Position numbers and translations under genes: made by a program
Assembly: GCA_964390645.1 (NCBI GenBank)
Contig: CAYMLL010000129.1
Location: 1 to 19,684 of the forward strand
DNA: 19,684 bases
From: CAYMLL01 sp964390645
GTDB lineage: Bacteria > Planctomycetota > UBA8108
Direction: 5' to 3'
The notes under the pieces: model-generated
Told to the model about the DNA's origin: nothing
What the model saw: the letters and a program-made list of their open reading frames with translations, nothing else
Database searches by the model: none
Part shown: piece after piece, positions 1 through 6,036 of the stretch
Position numbering within the stretch: the stretch's first letter is position 1
How the letters are laid out: each line of letters opens with the position of its first letter

Positions 1-2
1 GC

Positions 3-209
3 CAGCGGCCGCCCGAGAGCCCCGAGCGCGGCCGGGCGCGCGCCTGCGGCCCGCGGGAGCCGCCCCCGCAGGGGCAGGCCGGGTTCGAGGCTTACCACGA
101 CGTCTACACCGCGGTCGAGGCCGTCAAGACGGTGTTCCTGATCGTCGCCGCGGTCCTGACGGCCCGGTGCTCTCGCGGCGCGGTCGCCGCCTGCGCAGCG
201 CGGGATTGA
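3..209 (+). CDS. C-terminal end of an unidentified protein (5' end outside window)
   Basis: A plus-strand frame open from the left edge ends at a TGA at 207-209. The last part reads as a plausible protein tail: an acidic/aromatic stretch (FEAYHDVYTAVEAVK) followed by a hydrophobic segment (TVFLIVAAVLTA) that could be a membrane helix. The first 75 bases are extremely GC-rich and give only Pro/Arg/Gly-rich sequence, so they may be linker or poor-quality contig edge. The stop codon lies inside the first unit of the 9-bp tandem repeat. No family is recognised, and the frame could be chance. Confidence 0.25.
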   Translation, partial: QRPPESPERGRARACGPREPPPQGQAGFEAYHDVYTAVEAVKTVFLIVAAVLTARCSRGAVAACAARD

Positions 210-264
210 CGGGATTGACAGGATTGACAGGATTGACAGGATTGACAGGATTGACAGGATTGAC
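202..264. repeat. 9-bp tandem repeat, seven copies
   Basis: Seven back-to-back copies of a 9-bp unit (A/G)GGATTGAC fill 202-264. The first two copies begin with G and the rest with A. The array sits just after the stop of the left-edge frame and about 40 bp beyond the 3' end of the Nudix-MBL gene on the other strand, so it lies between two converging gene ends. Its unit length is a multiple of three, which creates an artificial Thr-Gly-Leu repeat in one frame, but nothing else suggests it is coding. Confidence 0.9.
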
Positions 265-305
265 GGGGATTCGCGAACTTGGCGGGCTCGGCGGTGTTGC
301 CGGGA

Positions 306-1796
306 TCAGATCGCCTCGAAGCAGTCCTCGCCTACCCTGCGCGCGCGCTCGTTCTCGACCAGGTAGACGAGAGCGGCCCGCGTCGTGCGCTCGTAGAGTG
401 GCCGCAGGCGCGAGTCGGTCTCCTCGCCGTAAACCCGGCCGGCAATCTCGGTCACCTCGCCGGGTCCGCGAGCGAGCACTCCATGGATCTGCTCGACCCT
501 CCGGACGCGGTGCGCCAGCGTGCGATCGATCAGATCGACGGGAGTCACGGTCGGCGGGCCGTGCGACGGGTAGAGGATCCGCATGTCGAGCCTGCGGATG
601 CGCTCGAGCGACCTGAAGTAAGTTCCCAGGTGCCCACCGGGCGATCCGACGTACATGCTGACGAGGGTCGAGAGCAGGTCACCGGCGATCAGCGCGCGGT
701 GGCGTTCGTCCCAGAGCGCGAGGTGCCCCTCGGCGTGGCCCGGCGTGAAGAGGCAGCGCAGGGTCCAGCCGTCGCGGCGGTCGGGGCTGGCTCCGAGCCT
801 GATCGTGGCGCCGTCGACGAGCTCACGGTCGAGCCGGCGCTCGAGGAGGTCGCCGGTTCGAGGGTGCGCCCAGACCGGCAGGCCGAATCGCTCCTGGAGC
901 TTGCCGACCGCGCCAACGTGGTCGACGTGGTGATGAGTCAGCACGATCGCCTCGAGCCGGTGGCCTCGCTCGACGCGCGTCCCGACCGCACGCAAAAGGT
1001 GGTCCTGCTCGTCCGCGTCGCCGGGCGCCGGATCGACGACGAGGACGCGCTTCTCCCCGACGATGAACGTCGTTGTCGGGATCGACGCCGGTAGCGGTCG
1101 GCTCCTCAGCGGCACCAGGTCGGTTCCCGGCCCCCACGGGATCGCGTGACCACTGCCCTCGAAGCGCGGCGGAATCTCGCGCAGCTCCGCCGCGGCCGAG
1201 GCGATCGTGGGGTGATTCTCGAGAGCTCGCAACACGACGAGCGCCAGGGGCGACAGGTGGATCTCGCCGCGCCGCCATGCGTCGAGCGCGTCACCCGGCT
1301 TCCACCAGCTCCCCGAGACGAGTTCGCCGGCGCGGATCTCCGGCTCCTGAGACGTCGACACGAAGTAGAGGCGGGTGTCGAAACGGATGCGGGAGAATCT
1401 CGGTGTGATCAGACGCGCTGCCTCGATCCAGCGGGACGCATCGACCTCGAGGCCGCGCTCGCGCAGAGCCGACACGAGCTCCGTGCCGTCGCCGCCGTCG
1501 ATCAGGCGCTCTCGCAGCTCGGTCGCCAGGTCCGCGTCGAGCCCCGGCTCCGGAATCGTGAGGATCCCCGTCTCCTCGAAGAGTTCCCGGACCCCGCAGC
1601 CGATCGACGCGCGCCGGGAGGTCGACATGGAGCCTGCCGCAGCGAGGGGCACGAGCTCGTCGCCGGGCTCCATGCGTCCTCCCGCAAAGGCGTGATAACC
1701 ACCGAAGAACTTCAGGTCCGGGGAGCGAAGAACGAGGAAGACCTGAAGCTCCGGCTCGTGGCGGTGCAGGATGATGCTGGTGGAGTCTCTCGGCAT
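306..1796 (-). CDS. Nudix hydrolase / metallo-beta-lactamase-fold fusion protein
   Basis: A 496-aa two-domain enzyme from the ATG at 1796. Residues 1-200 form a Nudix domain: FGGYHAFAGGRMEPGDE (31-47), then after an insertion of about 20 residues the helix REL.EETGI (70-78). The split Nudix box resembles the NUDT19-like group. Residues 225-496 are a metallo-beta-lactamase fold with THHHVDH (H288, H290, D292, H293), TPGH (H354), AGD (D373) and SHG (H412), a complete two-metal ligand set. A C-terminal helical part resembles the winged helix of LACTB2-type hydrolases. The substrate cannot be read: Nudix domains cleave X-linked diphosphates, and this MBL group includes ribonucleases and thioesterases. 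The frame stays open upstream to 2111, but those 105 residues are Arg/Pro-rich with no domain signal, so the internal ATG just before the first Nudix strand is preferred. No clear Shine-Dalgarno is seen. Confidence 0.88.
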   Translation of the reverse strand: MPRDSTSIILHRHEPELQVFLVLRSPDLKFFGGYHAFAGGRMEPGDELVPLAAAGSMSTSRRASIGCGVRELFEETGILTIPEPGLDADLATELRERLIDGGDGTELVSALRERGLEVDASRWIEAARLITPRFSRIRFDTRLYFVSTSQEPEIRAGELVSGSWWKPGDALDAWRRGEIHLSPLALVVLRALENHPTIASAAAELREIPPRFEGSGHAIPWGPGTDLVPLRSRPLPASIPTTTFIVGEKRVLVVDPAPGDADEQDHLLRAVGTRVERGHRLEAIVLTHHHVDHVGAVGKLQERFGLPVWAHPRTGDLLERRLDRELVDGATIRLGASPDRRDGWTLRCLFTPGHAEGHLALWDERHRALIAGDLLSTLVSMYVGSPGGHLGTYFRSLERIRRLDMRILYPSHGPPTVTPVDLIDRTLAHRVRRVEQIHGVLARGPGEVTEIAGRVYGEETDSRLRPLYERTTRAALVYLVENERARRVGEDCFEAI

Positions 1797-2184
1797 GGCG
1801 TCATCAAGCGGTTCGGGGTCACGTCTTGCAACCCGGATTCCTGGCGAAACACGTTGGCGCTGGCGAACGGTGCGACCGGCGCCGGCGGCCGTCATCCTCT
1901 CCGGCGAGGTCGATCGACCCCGCCACCGCGTGACCAGGGACTCGATTCGTCTCGACACCGTGGCGACAGGTTGCGCGTCGACGGCCGTGTCGCGGCCAGG
2001 GCCAGGTGCAGCTCGGTCCACCCGGGTTGGCTCGGCGGCTTCGGGTCGAGGCTCGATCTGTTGCCCGCGGGACAGTCGAGCCCGGTCACGGCACCCGGTC
2101 TCGGCGGTCACCAGAAGCGTGTGCAGCGATCCGTCGCCGTTTGCTGGAGTCCGGCTGTGACGGGCGCTACCGTCGACGTCGTCA
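1797..2184. other. Stretch without a supported gene
   Basis: These 388 bp lie between the chosen start of the Nudix-MBL gene and the stop of the lipoprotein gene. The Nudix-MBL frame stays open through most of it, as do several other frames, which is expected at this GC content. The translations are Arg/Pro/Ser-rich with no domain, signal peptide or family resemblance. A 5' untranslated region with promoter, or an N-terminal extension of the Nudix protein, cannot be told apart by eye. No convincing promoter boxes were found. Confidence 0.5.
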
Positions 2185-2709
2185 TCACTCGTCGGCAGCA
2201 GTGAGGTTGCGGATCACGACGTCGGTCGGAAAGAGTGCCTTGGCGATCGTCACGAGCCTCGGTCGCACTCTCTTCTTGTGGAACTCCTCACCGACGACGC
2301 GGTCCGCGTGCTCGAATTGCCACTCGTTGCACGAGAAGCAGATCAGCATGTCGACGGCCCGGCTCCCCTTCAGGAAGCGCAGGCCGACGCCCGGAGTGAA
2401 CTCGCACCCCTGGCTGAACTCGAAGCCGTAATTGCCGGGGTCGAGCAGGAGCGGGAAGATCTCGATTTCCTGGCGGCCGTTGAGATGGGGTCCCTTCGTG
2501 ATGACCAGGTAGCCGGCGAAGCGATCGCCGGGCTCCTTGGAGCCGAAGCTGTAGGGCTCGAGGCGGTAGCTCTCGACATGGTCCGGGCTGACGAGGATAT
2601 CGAGCTGAGACTGGCCGTGAAACGCCAGCACCGGGTCGCTGTGGACCGGGACGGAGTCGCACGAGAGCAGGCCGCAGATGATCGCCAGGACGCTGAGTCG
2701 TTCCATCAT
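2185..2709 (-). CDS. Small putative lipoprotein of an unassigned family
   Basis: A 174-aa protein starting MMERLSVLAIICGLLSCDS: a short lipoprotein signal peptide with lipobox LLSC (14-17), predicting lipid attachment at Cys17. An ATG immediately inside (2706) is equally possible. The frame stays open further upstream into the repeat spacer, but that extension carries no signal and the lipobox fixes the start here. The mature part has the recurring pattern SYRLEPY (47-53), GYLVI (66-70), CEFTPGVGLRF (102-112), then VDMLICFSCNEW (119-130) and AKALFP (156-161). The C-x2-C pair (C124, C127) plus C102 could bind a metal or form a disulfide. I recall similar uncharacterised proteins in planctomycetes and related phyla, but know no function. 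Its neighbours do not suggest a pathway. Confidence 0.75.
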   Translation of the reverse strand: MMERLSVLAIICGLLSCDSVPVHSDPVLAFHGQSQLDILVSPDHVESYRLEPYSFGSKEPGDRFAGYLVITKGPHLNGRQEIEIFPLLLDPGNYGFEFSQGCEFTPGVGLRFLKGSRAVDMLICFSCNEWQFEHADRVVGEEFHKKRVRPRLVTIAKALFPTDVVIRNLTAADE

Positions 2710-2763
2710 GTATCGCACCAGTCGCCGAGGGGACCGGAGTCCGACCTCGTGTGCCGCCGGAGT

Positions 2764-2826
2764 CCAGGGGCACGGATTTCCAGGGACAGGTCTTCCAGGG
2801 GGCACGGATTTCCAGGGACAGGTTTT
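2764..2826. repeat. Duplicated 31/32-bp interspersed-type element
   Basis: Two adjacent copies, 2764-2794 and 2795-2826, share the core GGCACGGATTTCCAGGGACA followed by GGT(C/T)TT. They differ by one extra G and one C/T change. A third, decayed unit starts at 2827 (CCGGGGACACAGCC). The word GGGACA recurs in the hairpin element at 11321-11345 (minus strand reads GGGGACACTTC). The look is that of short intergenic REP-type elements, but no full-length partner or transposase is in the window. Confidence 0.75.
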
Positions 2827-2890
2827 CCGGGGACACAGCCGGGCGAAGTGGGGCCATTCCGCGGATCTCGAACTTCTCGCCGCTCCCTCT

Positions 2891-2950
2891 CCTGGATCCG
2901 CCAGTCCTGGATCCGCCAGTCCTGGATCCGCCAGTCCTGGATCCGCCAGT
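2891..2950. repeat. 15-bp tandem repeat, four exact copies
   Basis: Four identical copies of CCTGGATCCGCCAGT occupy 2891-2950. Each unit contains CTGG...CCAG, so a single unit can form a tiny hairpin and the array could form alternative pairings. It lies in the spacer downstream of the CYTH gene and upstream of the lipoprotein gene. Exact identity of all copies implies recent expansion or active homogenisation. Confidence 0.92.
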
Positions 2951-3115
2951 GGGCGCGAGAGTCTTTCCCGGCCCTTGCCGGATCAGGAGGAGCACCGAGG
3001 TCTTCGCTGCCAGAGTTCGACATTACACCACATCGGGCCCGCTCTGGCGTCCGGATCCCGGCTGAAATGACGTTCTTGCAGAATCCGGAGCGCTCTCACG
3101 ACGGGTCGACGGGTC

Positions 3116-3136
3116 TCGCGGCCTCCGGCCTCGCGA
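3116..3136 (-). terminator. Possible hairpin terminator after the CYTH gene
   Basis: Just past the TAG stop of the CYTH gene (minus strand) the arms TCGCG and CGCGA enclose a second short GCC/GGC stem with a three-base loop and a two-base bulge. The position directly behind the stop fits a transcription end. There is no T-run, so classic intrinsic termination is not shown. Confidence 0.3.
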
Positions 3137-3138
3137 TC

Positions 3139-3651
3139 CTATCCGTTATCCGGTATGAGCTCGAGGTATGGAACTGAAAGAAACCCCGATCGATCGAGAT
3201 TCAGGCTGTCGATGATCTCATCCGTCTCCGCCGCCGCCTCCGATGGTGTGATGGTGTGTACGAGGGTCTCGAGCTCGAGAAAGTCTCCGAGACCTTCGAC
3301 GCGGTCGAGGTGGATTCGCGTGTGTCGCAGAAGCCAGAGAGTTCGTTGTTTCTCGACCACGCCGCGACACTGGAGGACACGTTCGAGGAGCCGCTTCCAC
3401 GTCCCGGCATCGCGCAGGGGCTCGACGTCGTAGTCGGAGGCTCGCGGGCCGCTGTCATCCGTCGATCGGCGGTACGAGATCATCTCGGGATCGCGACCTT
3501 CCTGCTCGCGGATCTTCAGCCAGCCCCGGGGCACCTCGAAGAACGTGTCGCGCTGTCGGAGGTTCCACTGGCGTGACGCTCCCAGATTCCGGAGCGTCTC
3601 CTCGACGAAGGCACGGTCGGCGAGCGGTGTCTTGATCTCGATGTTCTGCAT
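3139..3651 (-). CDS. CYTH-domain protein (class IV adenylate cyclase / triphosphatase-like)
   Basis: A 170-aa protein made entirely of a CYTH domain. It opens with MQNIEIKTPL, the first tunnel strand; the family ExExK motif appears as N-x-E-x-K (3-7), a variant I know from this bacterial subgroup. It then has QRDTFFEVPRGWLKIRE (33-49) with basic residues for phosphate binding, ISYRR (58-62), KQRTLWLL (101-108), and the late signature IHLDRVEGLGDFLELE (113-128) with acidic metal ligands. Members hydrolyse triphosphates (thiamine triphosphate, inorganic triphosphate) or make cAMP; sequence alone does not separate these. The ATG at 3651 places the first motif at the N-terminus and leaves a 13-bp gap from the upstream S9 remnant. 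A GTG at 3684 would add 11 residues and overlap that frame. Confidence 0.85.
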   Translation of the reverse strand: MQNIEIKTPLADRAFVEETLRNLGASRQWNLRQRDTFFEVPRGWLKIREQEGRDPEMISYRRSTDDSGPRASDYDVEPLRDAGTWKRLLERVLQCRGVVEKQRTLWLLRHTRIHLDRVEGLGDFLELETLVHTITPSEAAAETDEIIDSLNLDRSGFLSVPYLELIPDNG

Positions 3652-3664
3652 GTCGATGTGGCGG

Positions 3665-4003
3665 TCAGCTCCCGAGATGCTCACGCAGCCAGGCGACGAT
3701 CTCGGTGAGGGGGTGGATGCGCAGGTCCGACGGACCGTTACGGCTCATACCGTGGTTCGTCGGTGCAGGGTAGCGCACGAAGCGTGTCGGGGTTCTCCCC
3801 AGCGTCAGAGCCGTGGCCTCCCCGCCGGTCGGCGAGATGGTCCAGAGCTGACCGGTCTGCTCGTTGGGACCGCTGATGAACGCGAGCCGGGAGCCATCGG
3901 GCGATACACGCGGCGAGGAGACGACGCGTAGACGCAGGGTGTTTTCCGCGGCGATCAGCCGCCGAGCCTTGCGTCCGCTCGGGGGGATCCTTCTCGACAT
4001 CAC
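3665..4003 (-). pseudogene. Internally deleted S9 prolyl oligopeptidase remnant
   Basis: The 112-aa frame joins two ends of an S9-family peptidase. Residues 1-70 resemble the start of the beta-propeller (LRLRVVSSPRVSPDGSRLAF, then LWTISPTGGEATALTLG). Residues 71-112 resemble the extreme C-terminus of the alpha/beta-hydrolase domain (TPTRFVRYPAPTNHGMSR, then HPLTEIVAWLREHLG). Normal members are about 600-700 aa, so some 500 or more residues, including the catalytic Ser and Asp, are missing; the His of NHGMSR is probably the catalytic His. The join is in frame without stops, so this is either a clean genomic deletion or an assembly collapse. The start may be GTG 4003 or ATG 4000. Activity is not expected. 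Confidence 0.7.
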
Positions 4004-4269
4004 CTTGCTGGTTTGCGGGAGTAGGTCGATTCACGTGCTGCACCGGACCGGCAACGGTCGGGTTTACCGCGCGGGTCGCGGCTCGTCAACCCGGACCACT
4101 CGTGACCACACCATCGGGAGAACGAGGAGACGTGAGCTTGGTAGGGCGCGACGGCGGACCCGGTCGTGGCAGGGTGCTTCACCCCTCGAGGCTCGAAGCC
4201 CTTGTCACAACGCGGCTCGGGCGAAGCGGATGCCGGCTCAGAAGCGGGCGGACCGCGAGCGTCCGGAGG

Positions 4270-5361
4270 TCAAGCCAACAGCGAAGGTGCGGCGCTCGTC
4301 AGCACCGCATGACCTTGCGGGGCGGCGGACGCGAGCACTTTCTCGTCCACGAGACGGGCTTGTGTTCCGAGCCCGACCTCCTGCGCCGCCGCGAGGTAGA
4401 GGCGAGACATCAGGCCACGAACACCGAGAAGAACTTCGGCGTCCGCACCGGCGAGGTCTCCTGCCGCCCGCATCTCGCTTCCCAGCAGCAGCCCGCTCAG
4501 GTAGGCCCCGCACTGGCACGGTGAATCGCCGTGAAGCAGCTGTCGTGTGCGCACCGAGAACAACAACGAGAGCAGCGGTCCTTGTGCGCCGCGTCGGCTG
4601 CCGTCGCGAAACGCACGCTCGCCGTCGTACTCCAACTCCACCCCCGCGTCGACCCAAATGGCCAGCATACTGTTCAGTGGCAGGATCGNNNNNNNNNNGG
4701 GGGGGGCGCGGGGGCGGCGGCCGGCGCGCACCGCCCGCGCGGGGGCGGCGGCGCGCGCCACGACGTCGTCGACCGAATGGCGCAGAATGCTGTGCTGTCG
4801 CAGGATCTCGTAGACCTCACCGGTCATCGTCGTGCGGAAGTCGACGATCGCACCGCCACGTACGAGGAGATGCTTCGAGTGGGTGCCGGGGAGGACCAGA
4901 ACACGCTCGCGTTCCATCGTGTCGTCGGCGCAGGCCGACAGGATACCGAGCGCCTCGGTCTCCTCGCCGCGCAGGACGTCCGTCTCCGTCCGCAGGCCGG
5001 ATACGAGCCGCACGGGACAGGGCCGCTGCTTGCTGAGCGGGCCGAGGTCGGCGACGTGGGCGCTGCTTCCATCAAGGGCGAAGGGCACCGGCGCGTAGGG
5101 GACGTCGCGCCAGCCGATCGAGGAGCTCGCCATGCCGGAGATCCAGAGTGGCGTGTCCGAGAGGTCGAGATCGGCTGCGTCAATCAGCTCCCCGCATCGC
5201 TCGTCGAGCAAGGCGCGAAAGCGATCGTTGCTGCCCGGGGAGATTCTGTCGACGCCGTCCGGGGTCGACAGCTCGCGCACGACCGATGCCGACTCTGCGT
5301 CGACGAGCCGCAGGCGGAAATTCGACGTTCCCCAGTCGCAGCTCAGGAATTGTTCTGGCAT
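4270..5361 (-). CDS. dgoK: 2-dehydro-3-deoxygalactonokinase (interrupted by assembly gap)
   Basis: This kinase phosphorylates 2-dehydro-3-deoxygalactonate in the DeLey-Doudoroff galactonate route. Recognisable family blocks: CDWGTSNFRLRLVD (8-21, phosphate loop), WISGMASSSIGWRDVPYAPVP (73-93), RGEETEALGIL (131-141), LPGTHSKHLLV (157-167), VDFRTTMTGEVYEILRQHSIL (173-193), and after the gap AFRDG, LLSLLFSVR and YLSGLLLGSEM. The ATG at 5361 is preceded by AGAAGG at good spacing. Ten Ns (4689-4698) fall in the middle, and the Ala/Arg/Pro-rich residues just before them (about 201-221) are probably bad sequence, so length and frame across the gap are not certain. No aldolase or galactonate dehydratase gene is adjacent. 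It is divergent from the DJ-1/PfpI gene. Confidence 0.85.
   Translation of the reverse strand: MPEQFLSCDWGTSNFRLRLVDAESASVVRELSTPDGVDRISPGSNDRFRALLDERCGELIDAADLDLSDTPLWISGMASSSIGWRDVPYAPVPFALDGSSAHVADLGPLSKQRPCPVRLVSGLRTETDVLRGEETEALGILSACADDTMERERVLVLPGTHSKHLLVRGGAIVDFRTTMTGEVYEILRQHSILRHSVDDVVARAAAPARAVRAGRRPRAPPXXXXILPLNSMLAIWVDAGVELEYDGERAFRDGSRRGAQGPLLSLLFSVRTRQLLHGDSPCQCGAYLSGLLLGSEMRAAGDLAGADAEVLLGVRGLMSRLYLAAAQEVGLGTQARLVDEKVLASAAPQGHAVLTSAAPSLLA
4689..4760. other. Assembly gap (10 N) with adjoining low-complexity G/C block
   Basis: 4689-4698 are Ns, followed by a run of seven to eight Gs and about 60 bases almost purely G and C. The block falls inside dgoK where the family has ordinary sequence. 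A ten-base placeholder is typical of scaffolding or gap closing, so the true distance is unknown and the flank is likely read error rather than biology. Confidence 0.9.
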
Positions 5362-5378
5362 CTGATGCCTTCTTTCAC

Positions 5379-5407
5379 GGGTTCCGTGGTGCGGGTTCCG
5401 TTAGAAT
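5379..5407 (+). promoter_or_regulatory. Possible promoter and direct repeat upstream of the DJ-1/PfpI gene
   Basis: TAGAAT (5402-5407) matches a -10 box at five of six positions and lies 55 bp before the start codon. Directly upstream are two copies of GGGTTCCG (5379-5386 and 5393-5400) spaced 14 bp apart. No good -35 hexamer is seen. The repeats lie where an activator site would be, and also within the leader or promoter of the divergent dgoK. This is tentative. Confidence 0.35.
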
Positions 5408-5462
5408 ACCCGCAGCCGTCGGCATTGTCCGCAGGCGGCCGCCGGAGTGTCCGAGGAGAGCC

Positions 5463-6026
5463 ATGGCCAGAGTGCTAATGCCGATAGGGGACGCGACCGA
5501 GGTCCTCGACACGATGTATCCGTACTTCCGTCTGCCTGAGGACGACTTCGAAGTGGTCGTCGCGGGACCGCAGGCGCGTCTGTACCATATGGTGCTTCAC
5601 GAGATTCCGCCGGACTCGCAGTGGGACATCACACGCGAGAGTCCCGGCTACCATCTGCGTGCCGAAGTCGCCTTCGAGGATGTCGACCCGACCGAGTACG
5701 CAGGCCTCTTCGTCTCCGGAGGGCGCGCGCCCGAGTACCTGAGATACGATCAGAACCTGCTGCGCATCACGCGGCACTTCTTCGAGGCGCGCAAGCCGGT
5801 CGCGACCCTGTGCCACGGTATCGAGATTCTGACTGCTGCCGGGTGCATCGAGGGTCGCACCGTGACGACCGTCGCGAAGTGCGCGATGGACGCCGAGCAA
5901 GGCGGCGCGAAGTACGTCGACGAGGCCTGCGTACGCGACGGAAACCTCGTCAGCGCCCGAACGTGGCACGACAACACTCCGCTGCTGAGAGAATTCGTCC
6001 GCATGCTGAAGAAATCGAGCCGGTAA
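5463..6026 (+). CDS. DJ-1/PfpI-family protein (class I glutamine amidotransferase-like)
   Basis: A 187-aa single-domain protein. The nucleophile elbow ATLCHGIEILTAAG (114-127) holds Cys117 next to His118; the early ATEVLDTMYPYFRL (11-24) carries the conserved Glu13, and SGGRAPEYLR (85-94) the second conserved acidic loop. This is the PfpI/YhbO layout, often oligomeric, with reported protease, glyoxalase or chaperone-like stress roles; the actual activity is debated in the family. The ATG at 5463 follows a strong GAGGAG site, which rules out the longer open frame upstream. The next gene starts 10 bp after its stop, so it leads a cluster with the mechanosensitive channel and maltokinase, pointing to a stress function. 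Confidence 0.9.
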   Translation: MARVLMPIGDATEVLDTMYPYFRLPEDDFEVVVAGPQARLYHMVLHEIPPDSQWDITRESPGYHLRAEVAFEDVDPTEYAGLFVSGGRAPEYLRYDQNLLRITRHFFEARKPVATLCHGIEILTAAGCIEGRTVTTVAKCAMDAEQGGAKYVDEACVRDGNLVSARTWHDNTPLLREFVRMLKKSSR

Positions 6027-6036
6027 AATTGAGCGC

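Larger units (their letters stand above)
2710..3138. other. Repeat-rich intergenic spacer
   Basis: These 429 bp between the CYTH gene and the lipoprotein gene (both minus strand) contain a duplicated 31/32-bp element, a fourfold 15-bp tandem array and a hairpin next to the CYTH stop, each listed separately. Open frames across it are produced by the repeats (for example a WRIQD repeat) and lack any family signal. The lipoprotein promoter must lie here, but no clear -35/-10 pair was identified. Confidence 0.7.

Noticed and set aside
202..264. The 9-bp array as a CRISPR or coding repeat
   Set aside because: Units are too short and have no spacers, so it is not CRISPR; the Thr-Gly-Leu reading is only a by-product of the unit length.
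1797..2111. An N-terminal extension of the Nudix-MBL protein by 105 residues
   Set aside because: The residues are Arg/Pro-rich, show no domain or signal, and the internal ATG starts right before the first Nudix strand.
2706..3023. An open frame with a WRIQD repeat in the spacer, as a possible repeat protein
   Set aside because: The repeat follows directly from the 15-bp DNA array, other frames are equally open, and flanking residues are unlike a protein.
4004..4269. A possible small gene between the S9 remnant and dgoK
   Set aside because: The only frames (for example a 60-codon one at 4000-4182, minus strand) show no ribosome site, signal or family resemblance.
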